Below are positions 33,201 to 43,090 of a stretch of DNA of 64,000 nucleotides, piece after piece. The translations under genes were made by a program, and so were the position numbers. Each line of letters opens with the position of its first letter. Position 1 is the first letter of the stretch. The notes under the pieces are model-generated. The model was not told where the DNA came from. It was given only the letters and a program-made list of their open reading frames with translations, and did not search any database. Source of the stretch: Armigeres subalbatus (lineage: Eukaryota > Arthropoda > Insecta > Diptera > Culicidae); assembly GCF_024139115.2 (NCBI RefSeq), contig NC_085139.1, forward strand, positions 9,147,533 to 9,211,532, written 5' to 3'.

Positions 33201-36200
33201 TTTGTTGATCATACAGACCTTCAAGATCTGAACTTCTGAACAGTTTGTATCGTAGATGCCCTGCGAGTACTGTGATATGTTCGTAATACAAAAGTGATGC
33301 CCCACAGAGCTATTCTAACTCAAAAGTATGACCGAGACTCTGCTTTGTTGATCATACAGAAAACCACGATCAGAGCTCAAGGATAGTTTGGAGTATTTGT
33401 TGGATTTGAATTGGAATTTGTATTGGATTTGCATTGAATTATGATAAGATTCAGGATAAATTTAGATTGGATGAAGATTAGATTTTAATGAGTAATTGAA
33501 TTGGCTAGATTTGTATTGGATTTGTATTGAATTTGGATTGTACTTGTATTGGATTTGCAATAGATTCAGATTAACTCAAGACAAAATTTTCAAAACGACT
33601 TATCTGCTTTTGTTAACAAAGATTTAAACGTCGATTTGACGAATATGATAGCACTCCCACGCAAACCAACACCACCAACAGGTAGCAGAAACCTTCAGCT
33701 ACCTGTTGGTGGTGTTGGTTTGCGTGGGGGTGCTATCATATTCGTCAAATCGACGTTTGAATCTTTGCTTACAAAAGCAGATAAGTCGTTTTGAAAATTT
33801 TGTCTTGAACTTTAGTTTGGATTTAAATTCAATTTGAATGAGTATCTCAGTGGATTTGGCTAGATTTGGATTGGAATTGAATTGTACTTGAATTTGGATT
33901 GAATTTGATTAGGACCAATTTTGGATTGAATTTGATTTGGACTAAATTTGGATTGAATTTGAATTGGATTTGAGTTGGAATTGGATTGAATTGGGATAAG
34001 ATTTCGATTGGACTTGGACTTGAATTGGAATTTTGATTGACTTTGGATTTGGAATGGATTCAGATTAAATTTGTATTGGATTAAGAGACATGAATAAGTA
34101 TTTATTTCATTCGAACTGGATTTGGATTGAATTTTGATTGGATTGAGTTGGATTCGGATTATATTGGATTTGAATTGGATTTGGATTGACTATGAACGTG
34201 AAAAAAGATTAGATTTGAATGAGTAATTGAATTTGGATTGGATTGGACTTGAATTGGATGTTCAATGATTTCAGATTAAATTTGCAATAGATTCAGATTA
34301 AAATTGGATTGGATTTAAATTAAATTTGAATATGTATTTCATTGGTTATGGATAGATTTTATTTATTTCATTGGATTTGGCTAGTTTTGGATTGCGTTTG
34401 AATTTTATTTGGATTTGGATTAGGTTTGATTTGGACTAAATTTGGATTTGGGTTAAATTAGGATCGGGTAAAGATTAAATTTACATTGAATAAAGATTAG
34501 ACTTGAATAAGAAATTGGATTTTGCTGGATTGGGATTGGATTGGATTTAGATGTGAATGAGCATTTTATTAAATTTGGCTTGGATTTGGATGAAGTTTAA
34601 TTTGAATTGGATATGGATGCGATTGGAATTAATTTTCGACTTGCTTAGGTGTTTGATTTCAGTTGGATTTGGATTGCATTAGGATTAGATTGGATTAAAA
34701 TTGAATTTGATGATCTGAAGCTTTTTCGGCGTATTGTGTTACATTTCGAATAATTTATTACATTCCTGTAGAGTAGAGGAAGAGAAGAATGCTGTAGATA
34801 AGATCAAGTCTATAGTGCCGAAAAAAAAAATTCACTTCACTACATTGTGTTATTGGCATTCAATTATTGTCCAATATTTTGTAGTGTATTTCATTTGAAC
34901 GTGTAGCGACCTTATGTCGTTTTCGGTTATTGCTAGGTCGAACCTGGTTCTGCACCGGATCCGCTCTAACAGCTGTCAAAACGTTCGGTTATTCGTTCAG
35001 GTTGGATCGCGATCCGCACCAGATCCGACCCAAAATGAATGAGGTTCGCTCTGCCGATTTATCGAGATCCAACCTAGGTTCACCAATACATTCAAACACA
35101 AACTGTCAAACTGGTGTTTATCTTTACGCTAAAGGAAAATGAAAACGTAAAAGACACGGATGGGTATTTGATTTTGTTTGTTTCATTTGTTAAATTTATC
35201 AATTTTGTTGCTGTCTTCCACGCAAAATGGATTCTTTTAATTGTGTGCTGTCTTCAAGTTTCTCTGATGGTGAATCGGATTCAGATATCGACATTTTTTT
35301 CTTATGATTATTTATAAATAAATTCAAATGTTTATTTAGGAACAGTTTTTATACGAATTGAGCATAATTTTTTAGTGGAAGAAAGGTTTTTAGTAGTAAT
35401 TCGTTAAAAAAGCGACAAAGACATATTTTCTCCCATTGATATTGATTATGTTGAATCTCCTGTTTAGATTATGTAGTGAAAAATTATTTGCCTCTCTTGT
35501 ATATTTGGTTTTTGCAGTTTTGACGAAATCGCAATTTATCCCAAAGGGTCCCCTCTTCTTGGGAGAAAAATAGCAAAAAAAAATGCTAATAGCAAAAAAT
35601 AATGCTGTTCAGCTCTTGTATGATTTGATTCTTTGTTTTAAAATAAAAGGCCCCGAATCTCAATAAATGTTGTATTGGATTTTTTACAAAGTGTTTCCAT
35701 ATTTTCTAGTTCTGTTCCTTTTCAATGACATAATTGATAATTCAAATTTACTGTAACACAATCACTGTTACCCAAAAAGCCATATAGAATCAGCATAACA
35801 GTTTATCGGGAAAGACGGATTGGCATAAATTCTTTCACGGCTATCCACATTGCCGTCGTCATTCATCACAAGCTCCTAATCACATTAATTTATTGATGAA
35901 ATAATAGTCATTTTACCATTAAACAATTAACAGAAGAAACGTCTGATTTCCCCCATAATTCATAAAACAAGAAAAAATAACACTAATTAAACAAAATTCA
36001 ATAGATAAAATATGTGTGCTTCTGCTAGCTGATAAAAATGCGAATTGAAAACAAAACAGATGATAGGGATTGAGTTCTCACTAATACCATCATACTGACT
36101 CGATCCCGATTCGTTTTTCGTTCGGTTATTCAGAGTCGGGGTCGGACCTGACCCAGGTTTAAAACCGAAAACGACATTAGATTGTGAGATATTTCGATTC

Positions 36201-37010
36201 CATCCAACAAGAAACTTTTCGGGATCATTATGTGAGAACGAAATGAGAATCTGTTTGCTGAGTATTGTTGCGACGAACGGTCGAGATCGGGCACGACATT
36301 TATTTTCACAAATGAACATGGACAGAGGTCATGCGAGGATTGGCACTTGCATGTCCCAAATGGGTAGTATACTTAAGAATGCGTGCTACTGTGTTATAGG
36401 ACGAAAGCTTGACTGTTGGCTCTTCCACCGTTTCAAGTAGCCTTTACGAAGAGAGTAGTAGAATGGCTCAGCTATTAGCTATCGTTTTCACACGTAGGTG
36501 AACAGCATAATCCTTTCTACATGGTACTATTTCGCCTAAGGATAGTATTTTTGATGTAATGATGTTTAGTCAGTACGTTACACAATTGGATCGCTCGGGT
36601 ATTCTATCGTTCATTGTTTTACTTATCGTCCTTATTCTAATTTTTTTCGAATAGGTCCGCTATCTAACGGTTAAAAAGCCACCGTCGATGGACGTGACTA
36701 ATTTCTTCTCTTACCTCTTCACGGACGATGCCCTGATAGGCTACAACTACTCAGGAACGAACAACATTGGCGAACAGAAAATGCCGATGCGGAATTATGA
36801 AATTTTCATCGATTGTATGATTGGTTAGTAGTTTTGTTTTGTGAGGATGCCAGAAAGAATTACAACTGAAGTATTTGCATTTCAGAAGCGTGGGCTGATC
36901 ATGGCCTGGACCATACGATGCTGGAGGAGAAAATCAAAATTGTTGTGAGGAAGCTAACAGCTAGACGACGGATGCAAAAGTTCAGAAAGAGAAAATCAAT
37001 AAAATCTTAA
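24274..37010 (+). CDS. mod(mdg4): DUF4806-type 3' terminal unit split by a 12.1-kb intron (unit 20)
   Basis: Exon a 24274-24533 (acceptor TTCTCTATTCCAG, shared phase) encodes a coiled-coil-like leader (AQLEIQIGDLKRELNGL) and FHFPLVSMGEIERLEEAV ... RKEY, ending in phase 0 at the donor GTGAGT. Exon b 36655-36823 starts VRYLTVKKPPSMD and contains FFSYLFTDDALIGYNYSG and MRNYEIFIDCMI; exon c 36886-37010 completes EAWADHGLDHTMLEEKIK and a basic tail (TARRRMQKFRKRKS). The parts in order match DUF4806 (Pfam, recalled), common in insects and of unknown function. Unit 29 has the same phase-0 break before V, which supports joining across 12 kb of transposon-filled intron. AATAAA 36998-37003 precedes the stop. 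Confidence 0.75.
24651..24783. mobile_element. Fold-back MITE
   Basis: Arms GCTGTCCAATGAGCAGCTCG and CGAGCTGCTCATTGGACAGC are perfect inverted copies, continuing through AAGTAGCTCGAAGTTGTTCC. ATTA flanks both sides. It lies within the long intron of unit 20. Confidence 0.75.
24850..25600. other. Intron 1 of unit 20, no gene recognised
   Basis: The segment around 25195-25215 (ACAGGTATTTCGACCTCAAC) resembles a sequence near 60210-60235 at the 3' end of the Jockey-like element, so part may be a LINE remnant. Nothing else is recognisable. Confidence 0.35.
25613..27600 (-). pseudogene. RTE-type reverse transcriptase, disrupted
   Basis: Minus strand, three overlapping frames. 27600 to 26923: a linker and start of RT (LKNNKAPGVDQLPGELFK). 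27095 to 26532: YRAITLLNAAYKVLSQILCR, QAGFMGERSTTDQVF, LFIDFKAAYDTIDR, then GLR followed by a stop where the invariant Gln of R-Q-G-D is expected. 26500 to 25613: GDGLSCLLFNITLEGVIRR, FGFADDID (catalytic Asp pair), and the C-terminal region (RRTKLTIYKTLIRPVVLYGH, GRLRWAGHVARM). The conserved residues are largely intact, so the copy is fairly young, but a frameshift and the Gln-to-stop change abolish the product. Confidence 0.8.
27734..28657 (-). CDS. RTE apurinic endonuclease domain (intact 307-codon frame)
   Basis: Minus strand. EEP-fold motifs in order: GTWNCKSLGF (Asn near the start), VVALQEICW (Glu), IINVHCPH, VIGDMNAQVG (Asp/Asn), NQIDHVLID and ESDHYLVAV (Asp-His). This nuclease nicks the target for target-primed reverse transcription. 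The frame is open for its whole length but is shifted relative to the downstream RT, so the polyprotein is broken. Confidence 0.8.
   Translation of the reverse strand: MRWPNKPPRKPTITNNIRDNATRYNRQRPRRRIQDHDWKPGTWNCKSLGFAGCDRMIYDELHPRNFDVVALQEICWTGQKVWKSGYRAATFYQSCGTTNELGTGFIVLGKMRQRVIGWQPINARMCKLRIKGRFFNYSIINVHCPHEWRPDDEKEAFYAQLEQTYDGCPLRDVKIVIGDMNAQVGREEMYRPVIGPDSLHTVSNDNGQRCINFAASRGMVVRSTFFPRKNIHKATWRSPNQETENQIDHVLIDGNFFSDITNVRTYRSANIESDHYLVAVCLRSKLSTVYNTRRSRTPRLNIGRLQD
28936..29485. other. Intron sequence, no gene recognised
   Basis: No feature beyond scattered simple sequence; not clearly part of the flanking RTE or hAT-like elements. Confidence 0.35.
29486..30751. mobile_element. hAT-like non-autonomous element (1.27 kb)
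   Basis: Termini CAGGGTTGTTACG and CGTAACAACCCTG are exact inverse; CAATTT flanks both ends (29480-29485 and 30752-30757). The subterminal regions are rich in GCGGATTT in both orientations. The interior carries GAATTTCC-type repeats (29880-30450) and no transposase. Confidence 0.7.
31230..32270. other. Intron sequence, no gene recognised
   Basis: AT-rich; short frames only, none recognisable. Confidence 0.35.
32275..32602 (+). mobile_element. Probable retroposed 3' fragment with poly(A)
   Basis: A moderately GC-rich segment (GACACGGCCGGCGTCGGTAT at 32434-32453) runs into an 18-A tract at about 32583-32602, the hallmark of a LINE or mRNA 3' end. The 99-codon frame over it has no recognisable domain. 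Confidence 0.4.
33400..34720. repeat. Degenerate TTGGATT/GAATTGGATT array (1.3 kb)
   Basis: Irregular tandem repetition of words such as TTGGATTTGGATTGAATTTG over more than 1 kb, interrupted by the fold-back insertion at 33579-33807. No coding capacity. Confidence 0.8.
33579..33807. mobile_element. Fold-back MITE with arms of about 105 bp
   Basis: AAGACAAAATTTTCAAAACG at the left is mirrored by CGTTTTGAAAATTTTGTCTT at the right. The arms continue through ACGAATATGATAGCACTCCC and CAACACCACCAACAGGTAGC almost perfectly to a loop of about 10 bp. Confidence 0.85.
34912..36174. mobile_element. Terminal-inverted-repeat element (about 1.26 kb)
   Basis: The left end TATGTCGTTTTCGGTTATTG and the right end (inverse) TAATGTCGTTTTCGGTTTTA are related over about 40 bp; subterminal GGATCGCGATCCG and AGGTTGGATC-type palindromes are present. 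No transposase recognised. Confidence 0.5.
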
Positions 37011-37108
37011 GTGTTAACATTAACATGTTTTCATAATTCATTCATTTTAGAAAAGTGCATCTCTGAACTGTTAAAACAAATTTAATAATTTTTAAATGCG
37101 TTTTTCAG

Positions 37109-37537
37109 ACCCTTTGAAATCGAACAGAAGAAAGTTCAAGCCCACTGCTAAGCAAGATGAATGTGAGGCAACTGATGACGAAAATCAACGGTACATGTTT
37201 ATCGTGAGCCGCAAGGGAGGCATTCTTCTGGTGCACGACAATCACATCTATCGGTCCAATATGCGCCGCCAGGGACCGCAGAAGAATATACTCTACTGGG
37301 AATGCGTCCGCAATCGTACGGAGAAATGCCGCGGCAGACTCAAAAGCGAAGCAAACAGTTTGTATGTTTCGAATACACATGGTATGAATGATGTGTAATG
37401 AATTGCTGGTAATAGATCAATTGAACTATCGTTTACTTGCAGTGTCTCATAATCATCGTTCAGAAGTGGATCGCATCTCTCGTGCCAAAGATGAAGGGTC
37501 GATTACATACCGCACGTTTTACTCGATTTTCAAATAA
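37109..37537 (+). CDS. mod(mdg4): mod(mdg4)-type 3' exons, FLYWCH finger split before HNH (unit 21)
   Basis: The acceptor AAATGCGTTTTTCAG (AG 37107-37108), shared phase, lies 98 bp after the unit 20 stop. Exon a 37109-37381: a charged leader of about 30 residues ([20 protein letters not shown]), then [27 protein letters not shown]. Intron 37382-37442 (GTATGA...TTGCAG). Exon b 37443-37537: [13 protein letters not shown], stop TAA. The intron here separates the two Cys from the two His, a different position from units 8-15. Confidence 0.86.
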
Positions 37538-37575
37538 CTCATTCCAGATGTTATTTCTCATTTTTTCAATTTAAT

Positions 37576-37583
37576 CTAGTACT
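37576..37583 (+). promoter_or_regulatory. CTAGTACT array motif core, forward
   Basis: Followed by a T9 run instead of GCA; 39 bp past the unit 21 stop and 174 bp before unit 22. Confidence 0.4.
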
Positions 37584-37757
37584 TTTTTTTTGTTTTGTTA
37601 TTGAACGAATAAATTCAATAATAACAAATTGATATAAAATGTTTTTATTAGTAAGTTTCGTTCTAAATTAACATTAGATGATGATGTCTACTGACAGTTT
37701 GAATAGACATGTGCTGCATTAGTTGCATTTTCTAACACATTTTAACCTGATTTTTAG

Positions 37758-37978
37758 ATTTCTACGTGCGGTACGTGTCCGGATTCAGGGGTAGCCGAAA
37801 GCTGAAAGTGGGTCAGTTTAGTTTCACCAAAAACAAGGAAAGCGTGAACAAAACGTACTGGTCCTGTGCGAGAGCGGGCATGAACAAATGCAAGGCACGG
37901 GTGTTAACATACACTTTGCAGAATGGGGAAGAGAATCTGGTTGTACGGTATCCGACCCACAATCATGAACCGTTCTAG
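37758..37978 (+). CDS. mod(mdg4): mod(mdg4)-type 3' exon, FLYWCH finger, shortest unit (unit 22)
   Basis: The acceptor is AACCTGATTTTTAG (AG 37756-37757), shared phase. About 73 codons that are almost only the finger: YVSGFRGSRKLKVGQFSF, YWSC, NKCKAR, HNHEPF, stop. The stop codon TAG (37976-37978) is itself part of a TTCTAGTACTGCA motif copy. AATAAA 38004-38009. Confidence 0.9.
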
Positions 37979-37985
37979 TACTGCA
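37973..37985 (+). promoter_or_regulatory. TTCTAGTACTGCA array motif, exact, overlapping a stop codon
   Basis: Exact 13-mer whose first six bases are the last Phe codon and stop of unit 22; 116 bp before unit 23. Confidence 0.6.
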
Positions 37986-38101
37986 AGCTAATATGGTGTT
38001 AGAAATAAATGTATTCGAGTGAAATAAATTGTATTCAATTCTTTTCAACGATTGATGGAAACTATTCTAGACTGTAATCATTGTATTCAACTTCATTCTA
38101 G

Positions 38102-38509
38102 AACATGATATGCTAGAGGATGGATCTTCCAAGGACGTATTTTTTACGGTCGGGCAACGAGGCTGTGTACTTTTGCACGTGGATGGCTACAAGTTTGTGA
38201 AAAATCGTAAAGGACCTTACAAAACTTATTGGATTTGCGCTAAAAAGGTAACGAAAAATCGTAGAGCTACTTACGTTGGAATTCAAAACGTTCCGAATGC
38301 ATCGAATTGATCGTTAATTTCAGGGCAGCACGTCATGTCGAGCTAGAGTTATTACTCCGGCAAATAGCGAAGAGAAAAAAGTGGCCAAACTGATATCCTC
38401 TAGCGGTGCACACAACCATCCTGTAAACGTTGAACGAAAACCCCGGAATTGTATGATGCCGAAACTCGAATTGCCCGAAGACATACCGACATACGACATA
38501 CTGGATTGA
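38102..38509 (+). CDS. mod(mdg4): mod(mdg4)-type 3' exons, FLYWCH finger with phase-0 intron (unit 23)
   Basis: The acceptor is TTCAACTTCATTCTAG (AG 38100-38101), shared phase. Exon a 38102-38247 (FFTVGQRGCVLLHVDGYKF, YWICAKK); intron 38248-38323 (GTAACG...TTTCAG); exon b 38324-38509 (GSTSCRARVITP, HNH, a Pro/acidic end PEDIPTYDILD). The internal intron falls between the first and second Cys as in units 8-15 but in phase 0 and six codons earlier, so it looks like an independent gain. Confidence 0.86.
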
Positions 38510-39293
38510 ATGAATATTTTCCAACTGGACCGTTGTTTGTGATATAAATTTAATTTCGCAGGTGTCTAAAGTTTTTCTATTGTGTTGATATTCTCATATT
38601 CGAAATTATTACGCATACACAATTTCCTTTTCCTCACATCAAATGAAAATATCTACTTCTTAGATAAAATAAATTTTGTTAGAATTTCGGAAATATTGAT
38701 TTTACAATTAGGTTATTTTTTCGTGTATTGAACAGTAAATGCAATAAATTATGCATAACGCAGCTACAAACAAGACATAGTGTGATTAAATTATTACGTT
38801 GTAACATTTGCGCTTATTTATAACGATTATATCAAATACAATTCACGCACCACGCCTAGATTAAACTTTTTCGCTTTTTATTTAAAAAAAAAATGGAAAT
38901 GAGTATTATAGATCAAATCTAATCTATTTTAATTAACATTTGAATTTTATTTGTTTTAGTGCCTTTGATTACTACATTTTCCCGTCAGTTGCGATTCAAC
39001 CATTCTGCTCATCGCCGATGTTTATTTTCCAAAACATTCCAACTGTTGGACGATCGGGCGACGTAGTAATAGAGTCAGATTGTTTGCTGGTTATTAACTT
39101 TTGGAGTACTAAATCATAAACGATGCACTGTTCGGTCTTGGTGTTGCAGCTTCTTCCGCCCAATATTTGCAAATAATAAATGATCTTTGAATAAACAACG
39201 AGAATAGAATTGATTTTGGCCCCAAATATGTATCATTCTACTACTTCACTGTTATTCATTTTCTAGATTATTAACAATATAAATTCTCCACAG
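38510..39293. other. Gap in the array, two weak exon candidates
   Basis: AG at 38959-38960 and AG at 39148-39149 would open the shared phase for about 35 and 14 codons respectively, the latter followed by AATAAA at 39190-39195. Neither shows a known domain. A motif-like TTGGAGTACTAAA lies at 39111-39123. Confidence 0.25.
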
Positions 39294-39613
39294 ACTCATA
39301 CGAGAAACCAGCAATAATTCTGACGAAATTTTTGAGACCCACATCGGAGATGGAGTTGGCCCATTTCGGACTAAGCCAACGGGGAGCCAAGAAGTTGATC
39401 TGCCGTGGCTACGAGTACGTCAAGGATCGGGACTTTCCCGACTCAACGAATTGGCGCTGTGCATTGTTCCGTCGCCAGAAGTGCCGAGCCCGCGCCATAA
39501 CCAAAGTGATCGAGGGCTTCACCTACGTGAGATTGACGAACGATGCCCACAACCATGACGGCCGAATGTATCGAAGGAATCCAGTTTTAATTACGGAAGT
39601 GGAGCAGATGTAG
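39294..39613 (+). CDS. mod(mdg4): mod(mdg4)-type 3' exon, FLYWCH finger (unit 24)
   Basis: The acceptor is TAAATTCTCCACAG (AG 39292-39293), shared phase; stop TAG 39611-39613. Leader of about 25 residues, finger [31 protein letters not shown], tail ending ITEVEQM. The RAITKV ... YVRL segment between second Cys and His resembles units 4, 6 and 25. Confidence 0.9.
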
Positions 39614-39741
39614 CTTGTCCTAGAGATGGAGAAGTATTTCCATTGTTGATTCATTACTTTATAAAGTATCAAATACAAACGAGTTTCAACTGATGTGAAG
39701 ATCTTAGAACATTTTTTGTATTCTTCAAAAATGTGGAGATC

Positions 39742-39750
39742 GTACTAGAA
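39742..39750 (-). promoter_or_regulatory. GTACTAGAA array motif, partial, reverse
   Basis: Lacks the leading A of the core; 129 bp past the unit 24 stop. Confidence 0.35.
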
Positions 39751-39914
39751 TACCATTGAACTTATATCACATTGTTTTTAGTTATTATTTAACAAGCTTA
39801 ATTATGTACTGTTTGTCGTGAACTCAATTATTTTTGAAGTTGATATATTCAAAACAACGCAGTAGAAATAATCGGATTAGCTACATTTTTTAAATCGTTA
39901 TAAAATATTTGGGA

Positions 39915-39924
39915 AGTACTAGAA
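39915..39924 (-). promoter_or_regulatory. AGTACTAGAA array motif, reverse
   Basis: 10 of 13 bases; 205 bp before unit 25. With the partial copy at 39742 the gap between units 24 and 25 holds two. Confidence 0.5.
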
Positions 39925-40129
39925 TATAATAGGACAGTACAATGCTAAAGCAGTAACAGATTTAGATACAGTAAAACAGAGCTTGTGAAAACGTTTATTT
40001 TTTCGATAGTTGAATATAGATTTGTCTATTATTATTTACTGGTAGATCATCGTTGAACTACTGCACGGTTGAATAATTCTTCACTTAGAAAGTTCATCAC
40101 CCTAATATTGAATTGTCTCTTTCTTTCAG

Positions 40130-40419
40130 ACGACAAATTGGATTTCACAGAGCGCGCCCTGTACGAGTACACCTCCCGAGGAACGCAGCGCTTGTTGTAC
40201 GGCGGTTACTACTTCAGTAAAAACAAAACCAACGAATCCAGCGGACGGGTGAACTGGAAGTGTCAATTCTACCAACGACTGCGCTGCAAAGCAAGAGCCA
40301 TTACCAAAAACATCAATGGGTATGACTACGTGCGTATCACCCACGATGAGCACACCCATGGCAGTGATCTTACGGAGGCTGAATTTCGTCGTCCGAGGCG
40401 TAGGAAAGATGCGTCGTGA
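40130..40419 (+). CDS. mod(mdg4): mod(mdg4)-type 3' exon, FLYWCH finger (unit 25)
   Basis: The acceptor ATTGTCTCTTTCTTTCAG (AG 40128-40129) has the best pyrimidine tract of the set; shared phase; stop TGA 40417-40419. Leader DKLDFTERALYEY, finger TSRGTQRLLYGGYYFSKN, VNWKC, RLRCKAR, HTH, basic tail RRPRRRKDAS. It is the third member of the FSERA/FTERA family with units 4 and 6, now 26 kb away from them. Confidence 0.9.
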
Positions 40420-40939
40420 AGCTCTGTGAAACACTCTTGAGTGGGAGTAAAATGCCCGCGCTAGAGTATTTTTACTGATTGTGTAACATGTTGCGGTAAA
40501 ACATTTCGCGGTTGTTCAACATTGTTTCTCTTTTTCTTCGTTTAATTGCATTGCATCCTTAAACATTGACTAAGCCAACATGCTGTTTATTAGGTACTTC
40601 CACAGTTATTAGCTAAGAGTTTGAAAACCAAGTACACCATTCATGGTTCGAATATTACACAAATCACACAAATCAGCTTATAAGAGATTGGATCGAAAAC
40701 TAATTCTAAGCAGCCGTATGTATTAAATATATTATTTGCCCATTCCGCGTACATTTGAAAGTAGGCGAACACACTGTTTTACTGTTAGTATGCCGGTGTT
40801 AAAAAATATAAAATAATAGGGAACGGGGGTCTTCAGTTAGCCTTGCAAGCAAAGGCATAGGATTGTCAATCGAGAAATGGAGAGTTCGATTCTCGGTCCG
40901 GTCTAGGGGTGGACATAATTGTGACATAGACCAAAATAC

Positions 40940-43090
40940 TCGTGGTGGCTCAAGGTTAGAATATTGCCTCAGAATTTCCTCCACAAAAAAAACCTCCAGA
41001 AATCGTTCGAGAAGTTGCTCCCTTAGTTGTTGCCTCAAAAATTTGCTCCAAAAACTTCTTTGGAGATTTCGCAAGAAATTGCTTCGAAAATTCCTCCAGA
41101 TGTTGCTTATGAATTTCTCTTAGAAATTGCTTCAGAAACTCCTCCCGGAATCTTTTCCGAAGTTTCTCAGGAAGTTACTTCGGAAATTCCTCCAGGAAAT
41201 AATTCAAGAAACTCCATCCGGAATTTATTCCTTTTTCCGGAATTTCCTCAAGGAGTTCTTGAATTCTTCAAAAAATCATTTTAAAATTTATCTAAAAATT
41301 CTTTTGAAAACGCGATTTCTTAGAATATTGTTCCAGAAACTCCTGTGGGATTTTTTTTTAAACAATTCGTTATGATATGTATCTTCTTCTTCTTATTGGC
41401 ATTACATCCACACACTGGGACAGAGCCGCCTCGCAGCTTAGTGTTCATTAAGCACTTCAACAGTTATTAACTGCGAGGTTTCTAAGCCAGGTTACTATTT
41501 TTGCATTCGTATATCATGAGGCTAGCACGATGATACTTTTATGCCCAGGGAAGTCGAGACAATTTCCAATCCGAAAATTGCCTAGACCGGCACCGGGAAT
41601 CGAACCCATCCACCCTCAGCATGGTCTTGCTTTGTAGCCGCGCGTCTTACCGCACGGATAAGGAGGGTGATATGTATAATCGAATAAATTCCTCTCGGAG
41701 TTCTGTCAGAAATGCCTCTGGAAATTCTTTTAAAATCTCCTCTAGAAAATTCTTTAAAGAAAATTCCGGAATTTTTCGGGAGAAATATCCCACGGATTTT
41801 TAGGAGGAATATCCGAAGAAACTGCGGAACTTCTTTTGGAATTCCTGGAGAAAATTCAATAGAAATTACTGGAATAATTTTTAAAAGAGAACTTTCCGAA
41901 AGCTAATATTTGGAGCAATTTTTGAGACAATACCTGAGCGAATTTCATAAGCAACATCTGGAACAATTCCTGGAGGTGTTTCTGAAAGAATTTTTGGAAC
42001 TCATAAGCATATGACTGGAGAAATTTTCAAATATTTTTTAAAATAATTTTTGAAGGAATTCCTGAAAGGATTTCAAAAGGAGTTTTTGGTGGAATTTCTA
42101 AAGTAACTCCTAAAGGAACATCAAGATTTCCCAAATTGGAAATCTTGGAGTTATTTCTTATGGTTTGAAGGAATTTTGAATGGAATTTCCGAAGAAATTT
42201 TTGGAGTAATTTCCGAAGGAGTTCTTAGAGGAATTTCCCAAGTAATTCCCTGAGGAACTCCCTAAAAGTTTCTGTGGCAATTCCTGAGGAATGTTCATCC
42301 GGAGGAATTTTCGAAAGAATGTTTGGAAGAATTTTCGAAGCAATTTCAGGAGAAATTATCGAAGCAGTTTCAGGAGGAAATTCCGGTGGAATTCCTGGAG
42401 GAATTTACGTAGGAAATTTATGAAGATTTGCCGATATAGATTCTGTAACAATTTTTGAAAGAATTCCTGGAAGAATTTCAGAAGGAATTTCTGAAGGTAC
42501 TCTTTAAGAAACTCCTAAGAATGTCTTGGAAGAATTCCTTATGGAACTTTTACAGTAATGCCAGAAGGAATATCGGGAGGAATTTTCGATGAACTTCCTG
42601 GAGGACCTTTTTGAATTTCTGGAATGATTTTTTGAAGGAATTTCGGGAGGAATTCCGGAAGAAATAGTTTCTGTTTCTGTGGCAATTCCTGAGGAATGTT
42701 CATCCGGAGGAACTTTCGAATGAATGTTTGGAAGAATTTTCGAAGCAATTTCAGGAGAAATTATCGAAGCAGTTTCAGGAGGAAATTTCGGTGGAATTCC
42801 TGAAGGAATTTCCAAAGTAATTTTTGAAGAAATTTCCGGAGCTCCTGGAGGTATTTCCGAAGTAACTCCACGAGGAACTTCCGAAATAATTCATGGAGGA
42901 ATTTCTGAGGCAATTCCAGAGGAAAGTCCATAAGCGACATCTGGAATAAATACTTAAGATTGTTTGGAGGAAGTCTGGACGGAAATTGAAAAGGAAATTT
43001 TTAAACGGAATATCCAGAGGAATTTCCCAAAAAAAAAAACTCCTGGAGGAATATCCATTGGAGTTGCTGGAGAAGTTTCCGAATCAGATC
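40940..43090. repeat. Degenerate GGAATTTC-type array (2.1 kb)
   Basis: The same word family as 7050-8060 (GGAATTTCCGAAGAAATTTC and variants), with partly duplicated internal blocks (about 42280-42370 and 42670-42790 share CCGGAGGAACTTTCGAA and GCAATTTCAGGAGAAATTAT). Split by the Feilai insertion. Frames of 60-100 codons over it (Ser-Glu-Ile-Pro-Pro-like) are repeat artefacts. Confidence 0.8.
41383..41668 (-). mobile_element. Feilai-type tRNA-related SINE with target duplication
   Basis: Matches the recalled Feilai SINE layout on the minus strand: GGCACCGGGAATCGAACCCA is an inverted B box, and GGGACAGAGCCGCCTCGCAG and AGTTATTAACTGCGAGG are its characteristic body. It is flanked by GATATGTAT on both sides (41374-41382 and 41669-41677), a clean 9-bp target duplication, and interrupts the GGAATTTC array. 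Confidence 0.85.

Noticed and set aside
40550..40640. Feilai SINE fragment (GGTACTTCCACAGTTATTAG)
   Set aside because: Only about 30 bp of resemblance; too short to assert beside the clear copy at 41383-41668.
41027..42933. Several 60-100 codon frames with repeated Ser-Glu-Ile-Pro-Pro
   Set aside because: Translation of the GGAATTTC array; present on both strands.
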